A stretch of 12,081 nucleotides of DNA from Hemicentrotus pulcherrimus (Eukaryota > Echinodermata > Echinoidea > Camarodonta > Strongylocentrotidae): positions 131,965 through 144,045 of the forward strand of contig BEXV01000664.1 in NCBI GenBank assembly GCA_003118195.1, written 5' to 3'. The notes beneath the pieces are model-generated. The model was not told the origin of the DNA and did no database searches. It saw nothing but the letters and a program-made list of their open reading frames with translations. Made by a program: the position numbers and the translations under genes. Shown here in pieces: positions 8,422 to 12,081 of this stretch (the first letter of the stretch is position 1; every line of letters begins with the position of its first letter).

Positions 8422-8499
8422 TCTTTTGACAGGGTAGCCCATTCACCAACTTGACGTCGTGTTCCATGGGGCCCTGAAAATGTCAGCCAATCAAAATTT
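8390..8499 (-). mobile_element. Nested 86-bp retro-insert flanked by a 12-bp target duplication
   Basis: CAATCAAAATTT occurs at 8390-8401 and again at 8488-8499. The 86 bp between them (8402-8487) read on the - strand as CTGACATTTTCAGGGCCCC, then GGGCTACCCTGTCAAAAG and an (AAAT)n tail abutting the left duplication. A tailed insert plus a 12-bp duplication is the signature of target-primed retrotransposition of a SINE or heavily truncated LINE. Removing the insert and one repeat restores the continuity of the host retroelement. Confidence 0.8.
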
Positions 8500-8668
8500 G
8501 TTCCAAACAAAATTGAAAACCTATGATGTAATTAACGTTGTTGAATTATATTTAATTATGTTAAATTATTTTTGTTTAATGTAGTTACCTTGTTACAATG
8601 TAGGCGCCTTGAGCATCTCTTGGGGTGGATATGTGCGCATTATAAATGTTGTTATTATTATTTATTAT

Positions 8669-8879
8669 TTCCTTTGCATTCCAGTCCAGTTATAAACATC
8701 TACATGTACTACACTGTACATGAACATGTATGTTTGTCATAGAGCCTTGAGATGTAACTTTCAACTTTCAAGTAATTTAAACCATTCTGTACCAGTTTTT
8801 AAGAAATCTGAATGCTGTTTTATTTGTACCGGTACTTATTAAAAGAGAGAAAACAATCAAACATAATTACATGAAATTC
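8669..8879. other. MIOX intron 2 segment, nothing recognised
   Basis: AT-rich sequence without gene features, containing one TACATGTA (8701-8708) and one TACCGGTA (8827-8834) palindrome. Confidence 0.5.
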
Positions 8880-9267
8880 AAAGAGAAGGTTGAGTTCTGG
8901 GAAGAGGTAAAAAAAAATAATTTGTGAGCGTTATCATTGTTATTATGCAAGGGTGGAAGAACATCAGATTAAACATGTTCCTTGAAAAGCATGGATCTTC
9001 AAATGCCTTCATATTCTAAATATGACATAAAATACGTAAAAAACGGGGGGGGGAGGTTTTTTTCGCCATGTGCTCGTGTAGTCCCATGTACATCATTCTG
9101 TGTTCAGTGCTTGTAACTTTGCCAAGATTTGGCCAAATTTCTTATCATTTTGATGATTCCAGAACCTTGCAATACACAAAAATACTTATATACTAGATGA
9201 TCAACCTTTTCTGATAGATTCCACAGCGTTTCTTTCACAATGCAATCACATGACCAGAACTCAACTT
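8880..9267 (+). repeat. Duplicated block, copy A1 (includes dispersed repeat copy 2)
   Basis: Starting AAAGAGAAGGTTGAGTTCTG, this block is repeated in the same orientation at 9989-10366. It comprises a first half (8880-9077), which includes CCTTCATATTCTAAATATG and a G9 run near 9047-9055. The second half (9078-9267) is also found at 3008-3187. Divergence is by substitutions and short indels. No coding content is recognised. Confidence 0.88.
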
Positions 9268-9341
9268 TATTTTTAAGCTAAAAGTTGTCATACAGGTCAA
9301 TAAAAATAAAAATGGGCATACATGTATAATTGTCAGTTGAA

Positions 9342-9798
9342 AGTGAAACTAGGAATTCCTTTCAAGCTCTTAAAAGATGAGATAAAATGGTTGAATGGGA
9401 GACAATTTTTTATTTCATTGGATTATATTACCTTAATTTCAAACAAGAGGAATAACAAGAGTTTTTACTACATAATACCATATGAGGACCTGGGGGGTGT
9501 TTCACAAAGAATCTAAGTTGAACTTACCGTATCTCTAAGTTGGACTTAACAATTATGGAAAGCCATTAGCATCCTTGGAAATATTTAGTAAAAGTTTTAA
9601 ATCATTCATATGTTCTATTACCATGGGAGATTTCATGTTCTTGATGTGGAATTTATGAACAGTCTGAAAATACATGGATTTTTGCTTTTTAATATATTTC
9701 ATTATGAGGCTACAAATGGCTCTCCATAATATTTAAGTCCAACTTAGAGTTAAGTTCTACTTAGAATCTTTGTGAAACACCCCCCAGTTGTGATATAG
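9342..9798 (+). repeat. Tandem unit 1, interrupted by a MITE
   Basis: The unit begins AGTGAAACTAGGAATTCC, runs to ATATGAGGACC (ending 9490), and resumes at GTTGTGATATAG (9787-9798) after the 296-bp MITE. Without the insert it is about 162 bp and matches unit 2 closely. The 64-codon opening at 9322-9516 is not conserved between the two units and is not a gene. Confidence 0.88.
9491..9786. mobile_element. 296-bp MITE with TGGGGGGTGTTTCACAAAG ends
   Basis: The left end begins TGGGGGGTGTTTCACAAAG and continues with TCTAAGTTGAACTTA and CTCTAAGTTGGACTTAA. The right end is its reverse complement with few differences, and similarity extends inward through ATTATGGA and GCCATT, giving terminal inverted repeats of about 80 bp. 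There is no transposase ORF. The neighbouring unit 2 preserves the empty site (GAGGACCAGTTGTG at about 9943-9956), which fixes the insert boundaries to within a base or two. No target duplication longer than a base or two is visible. Confidence 0.9.
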
Positions 9799-9962
9799 AG
9801 TGAAACTAGGAATTCCTTTCAAGCACTTAAATGATGAGATAAAATGGATGAATTGGAGACATTTCTTTAAATTTTATTAAATTATATTACCTTAATTTCA
9901 AACAAGAGGGATAACAAGGCTTTTTACTCCATAATACCATATGAGGACCAGTTGTGATATAG
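9799..9962 (+). repeat. Tandem unit 2 (carries the empty MITE site)
   Basis: This is a 164-bp copy of unit 1, from AGTGAAACTAGGAATTCC to GTTGTGATATAG, without the MITE. The two units are directly adjacent. The sequence is otherwise non-coding. Confidence 0.9.
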
Positions 9963-9988
9963 ACAAGTATTGTTTATCCTCTTTATTT

Positions 9989-10366
9989 AAAGAGAAAGTT
10001 GAGTTCTGGGAAGAGGTGAAATATAATTAGTGAACTTTATCATTCTTTTAATGCAAGTGTAGAAGAACATCAGATAAGACATGTTCCCTGAAAAGCATGG
10101 CTCTTCAAATGCCTTCATATTCTAAATATGTCATGTTCATCGTAAAACTCGGGGGGTAGGTTTTTTACGCCACGTGTTCGTGTAGTCCCATATACATCTT
10201 TCTGTGTACAGTGTTTGTAACTTTACCAAGACTGAGCCAAATTTCTTATCATTTTGATGATTCCAGAACCTTGCAGTACACATCAATACTTAAATGCTAG
10301 ATGATCAACCTTTTTTGATCAATTCTTTGTTTCTTTCACAATGCAATCGCATGACCAGAACTCAAC
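9989..10366 (+). repeat. Duplicated block, copy A2 (includes dispersed repeat copy 3)
   Basis: Matches 8880-9267 in order and orientation: AAAGAGAAAGTTGAGTTCTG, TTCATATTCTAAATATG, a G6 run (10151-10156), then the dispersed repeat from 10182 to its end at CATGACCAGAACTCAACTT. Confidence 0.88.
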
Positions 10367-10634
10367 TTGATCTTTAAATCAGCTTTGAATTTTAAGATTT
10401 TAAAGTCTCTGCAATGTGAAAGAAATGGTATAATTTACATGGAGAGAATTATCAGTTTCTATTCATAATAGTTCTCAACTGTGCAATGACAGTATGCTAA
10501 ACGTGCCTTAACCCTTTGAAGACTACATGTACATATTCTATATACATGTACTCCAGCACAAGTTATCTTACTTACTGTAGGCATCGTAGGCAACATGAAT
10601 TTATACTTGATTTGTGTGATTTATACATTGACAG
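10367..10634. other. End of MIOX intron 2
   Basis: AT-rich sequence leading to the exon 3 acceptor. Two TACATGTA palindromes lie at 10524-10531 and 10543-10550. The polypyrimidine tract before the acceptor is weak but T-rich. Confidence 0.5.
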
Positions 10635-10724
10635 GACGATGACACTGATGCAACTATGGCTCAAGTTAAGAAGACATACTATCTCATGCATACCAACCAA
10701 ACATAAGACTACGTGATGAAACAG
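10635..10724 (+). CDS. MIOX: MIOX exon 3 (30 codons) with in-frame TAA
   Basis: The acceptor is TTGACAG (AG at 10633-10634) and the donor is CAG|GTGGGT at 10725. In the frame continued from exon 2 it reads DDDTDATMAQVKKTYYLMHTNQT, then TAA (10704-10706), then DYVMKQ. The block YYLMHTNQT-x-DYV matches the family segment that reads YKLMHTHQTVDFV in human MIOX, so the identity and frame are secure on both sides of the stop. The conserved residue at the stop is usually Val. TAA is one substitution from Leu TTA and two from Val GTA. The other two frames do not resemble MIOX. Apart from the stop and the good splice sites, the exon shows no decay, which argues for a recent mutation, an allele, or a sequence error rather than an old pseudogene. 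Confidence 0.85.
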
Positions 10725-10794
10725 GTGGGTATCTTTTAAGTTTTTCTATAATAAAAGAATATTTGTCACACACAACTTTTTTAATTGACCAACT

Positions 10795-10902
10795 TGATTA
10801 CAAACCTGGTTTGTAAATAACAAAAGAAGGTTTGGCGAAACAAAAGGAGGTTTGACCTCAAACCTTGGTCTGAGCTCAAACCTTGCTTTGTGAATTCGGG
10901 CC
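10795..10902. repeat. Degenerate foldback repeat
   Basis: Several inverted copies of a CAAACCT/AGGTTTG motif lie together: ACAAACCTGGTTTGT, AGGTTTGACCTCAAACCT (10849-10866 approx.) and CTCAAACCTTG, ending TTTGTGAATTCGGGCC. The right end, read on the - strand as GGCCCGAATTCACAAAG, looks like the terminus of a MITE. The left end is only weakly matched, so this may be a truncated or scrambled copy. Confidence 0.5.
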
Positions 10903-10945
10903 AATAACAATAGTGGTGAGTATGGTTGCTCTGGTGTATACTATT

Positions 10946-10988
10946 TGTGTGTGTGGGTGGGTGTGTGTGTGTTTGTTTGTGTGTTTGT
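10946..10988. repeat. GT-rich microsatellite
   Basis: An interrupted (GT)n tract with GTGGGTGG and TTTGTTTG interruptions. Confidence 0.85.
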
Positions 10989-11102
10989 CTATGTCTGTTA
11001 TGATGAAATGCTGGAAAAAATACAGGAAAAAGATCCGGAATATAAACCTACCGGTAATCTAGATATGATGTTCTGAATTATTATATGGTAATTTTGTGTG
11101 CG

Positions 11103-11935
11103 CTTTAACAGCCACTCTCCTTGACGGATTTCTTTCAAATTTTGTATGGACATCTTGGTATAATCTGTACATGTACACACTTATAACTTTTGGTGATGCT
11201 GCCCCCAGTGTTCCCTCTTCTATAGGGTAAAAGGCCATATTTTGGGGGATGGTTTGTGTGGGCTCTACAGGCCACCTTTTCAAGGGATTTTGTTCAAATT
11301 TTCAACAAAGGTGTATCTTGGTATAATGTACAAGCCTATAGATTTTGGTGATGCTGCCTCCAGTCAAAGGGTCTTTTATAGGGTCTTTTATAGGGTCTTT
11401 TATAGGGTCAAAGGTCATATTTTGATAGATGTCTTCTAGTTTGCGGTCTAACTGCATTATTTCTTGACAGATTTCTTTCAAATTTTGTATGGAGGTGTAT
11501 CTTGGTACAATCTACACACCTACAACTTTTGGTGATGCTGCCCTCAGTGTTCCGTCTTCTATAGGGTCAAAAGTTCATATTTTGGTAGGTGTCTAGTGGC
11601 ATGACGGATTTCTTTCAAATTTTGTATAGAAAATTAAAAATGTATTTTGGTACAATCTACATGTTTTGGGCGATGCTGCCCTCATTGTTTTGTCTTTAAT
11701 ATGGTCAAAGGTCGTCTTTTATAAGCTCTAACTGCCACATTTCTTGACGGATTTCTTTCAAATATTGTATGGAGGTGTGTCTAATTAGTACAGTCTACAC
11801 ATCTTTAGTGTTTGGTGGTTGTCTTTTGTGCACTCTAACTGCCACATTTCTTGACAGATTTCTTTCAAATTTTTCTACAGAGATGCATTATACTCTAATC
11901 TACACACATATTGGTTTGGTGATGCTGCTCCTAGT
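11103..11935 (+). repeat. Degenerate tandem array, about six units
   Basis: The core TGAC(G/A)GATTTCTTTCAAATTT, or a variant of it, starts at 11122, 11281 (diverged), 11465, 11602, 11745 and 11852. The spacings are about 159, 184, 137, 143 and 107 bp. A second landmark, GGTGATGCTGCC or a variant, recurs at 11192, 11347, 11531, 11671 and 11918. Most units also carry TCTTGGTA-AATCTACAC and TATAGGGTCAAAGGTCATATTTT. Short openings on both strands arise from the repeat and are not conserved between units, so I see no repeat protein. It lies in MIOX intron 3. Confidence 0.88.
11369..11409 (+). repeat. 12-bp repeat expansion inside one array unit
   Basis: GGGTCTTTTATA is repeated exactly three times, followed by GGGTC. 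Other units have a single CTTCTATAGGGTC at the same place, so this is a local expansion within the second unit. Confidence 0.95.
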
Positions 11936-12081
11936 CTTGACAATAGTCTGAGCCACTAGTGGCTATAGTGGGAATCTCTACTTCATCCTTTTGTTTCAGG
12001 TAGGGGAGAGGGGATCTTCCTTCGAACATAAGGATAACACAAAATTGCTGCCACTGCCGGGGGATACATTCGAATTGTGCG
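11936..12081. other. Right edge, intron 3, nothing recognised
   Basis: GAGCCACTAGTGGCTATAG (near 11950) is a small palindrome. TTTTGTTTCAG at about 11990-12000 looks like a splice acceptor, but the following sequence does not resemble the next MIOX segment. Confidence 0.45.

Larger units (their letters stand above)
8014..8668 (+). mobile_element. 5'-truncated CR1/L2-like non-LTR retrotransposon
   Basis: The fragment carries the C-terminal part of a reverse transcriptase ORF (8017-8400) followed by a typical 3' end: GGCGCCTTGAGCATCTC, then GGATATGTGCGCATTATAAA and a TTATTATTATT-type tail (about 8650-8668). The 5' truncation is the usual result of incomplete target-primed reverse transcription. 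The element is itself interrupted at 8402-8487 by an 86-bp insertion. Exact family membership (CR1, L2 or Rex-like) cannot be settled by eye. Confidence 0.85.
6214..10724 (+). other. MIOX: MIOX gene, 5' part (exons 1-3), continues off the right edge
   Basis: This entry gives the span of the gene within the window. Three exons join in phase 0 with GT/AG introns of 508 bp (6217-6724) and 3,745 bp (6890-10634). Together they encode about 86 codons that align with the N-terminal segment of animal MIOX proteins (about 285 residues). Myo-inositol oxygenase is a cytosolic non-haem di-iron enzyme that cleaves the myo-inositol ring with O2 to give D-glucuronate, the first step of inositol catabolism. 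From general knowledge of the family, the di-iron ligands (five His/Asp groups from the HD-domain fold plus a later Asp) lie further downstream and are absent here. An in-frame TAA in exon 3 breaks the reading frame. Confidence 0.85.

Noticed and set aside
10516..10716. 66-codon + strand ORF
   Set aside because: It overlaps MIOX exon 3 in a different frame and has no similarity to MIOX.
11059..11283. - strand ORF with EEGTLGAASPKV as a possible repeat protein
   Set aside because: The equivalent stretches in the other array units are broken by stops and frame changes, so the frame is not maintained.
11990..12081. TTTTGTTTCAG as the acceptor of MIOX exon 4
   Set aside because: The following codons do not resemble the next conserved MIOX block in any frame, so the acceptor-like string is probably chance.

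Overview
This window looks like AT-rich nuclear DNA from a marine invertebrate, most likely an echinoderm such as a sea urchin. The grounds are split exons with GT/AG splice sites, a piece of an animal metabolic gene, a CR1/L2-like retroelement tail, and several foldback DNA elements. One of these has ends of the GGGGGGTGTTTCAC type, which I associate with echinoderm genomes. The species assignment is inference. I see no bacterial-type operons, tRNA, rRNA or CRISPR array.

The one confidently recognised gene is the 5' part of myo-inositol oxygenase (MIOX) on the + strand. A probable first exon ends exactly after an ATG (6214-6216). Exon 2 (6725-6889) encodes the EPSLVYRPD and FRRFD segments, and exon 3 (10635-10724) encodes the VKKTYYLMHTNQT segment. 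All junctions are phase 0. The rest of the enzyme, including nearly all metal ligands, lies beyond the right edge. Exon 3 has an in-frame TAA (10704-10706) inside this conserved block, and the same frame resumes after it with DYVMKQ. The locus is therefore a null allele, a pseudogene, or a sequence error.

Layout. 1-2700: no convincing gene, perhaps the 3' UTR of an upstream + strand gene ending at an AATAAA at 2677; it contains a 98-bp near-perfect hairpin (1291-1388) and a (GA)17 tract. 2700-6100: intergenic DNA with a dispersed repeat (3008-3187), a foldback DNA element of about 760 bp (3194-3952), a very regular 124-bp hairpin (4492-4615), a (GA)10 tract and a degenerate GATTGAAT-type repeat (about 5505-5735). 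6090-6890: MIOX promoter region and first exons, with a CpG-richer patch and a possible antisense exon in intron 1. 6890-10634: MIOX intron 2, filled with retroelement tails, a CR1/L2-like fragment interrupted by a nested 86-bp insertion with a 12-bp target duplication, and a duplicated block. Between the two copies of that block lies a tandem pair, only one member of which carries a 296-bp MITE. 10725-12081: intron 3 with a degenerate foldback repeat, a GT-rich tract and a six-unit degenerate tandem array.

Almost all ORFs over 60 codons here are chance openings or antisense shadows. The biological content is one enzyme gene plus a dense record of transposon insertion, duplication and palindromic DNA.
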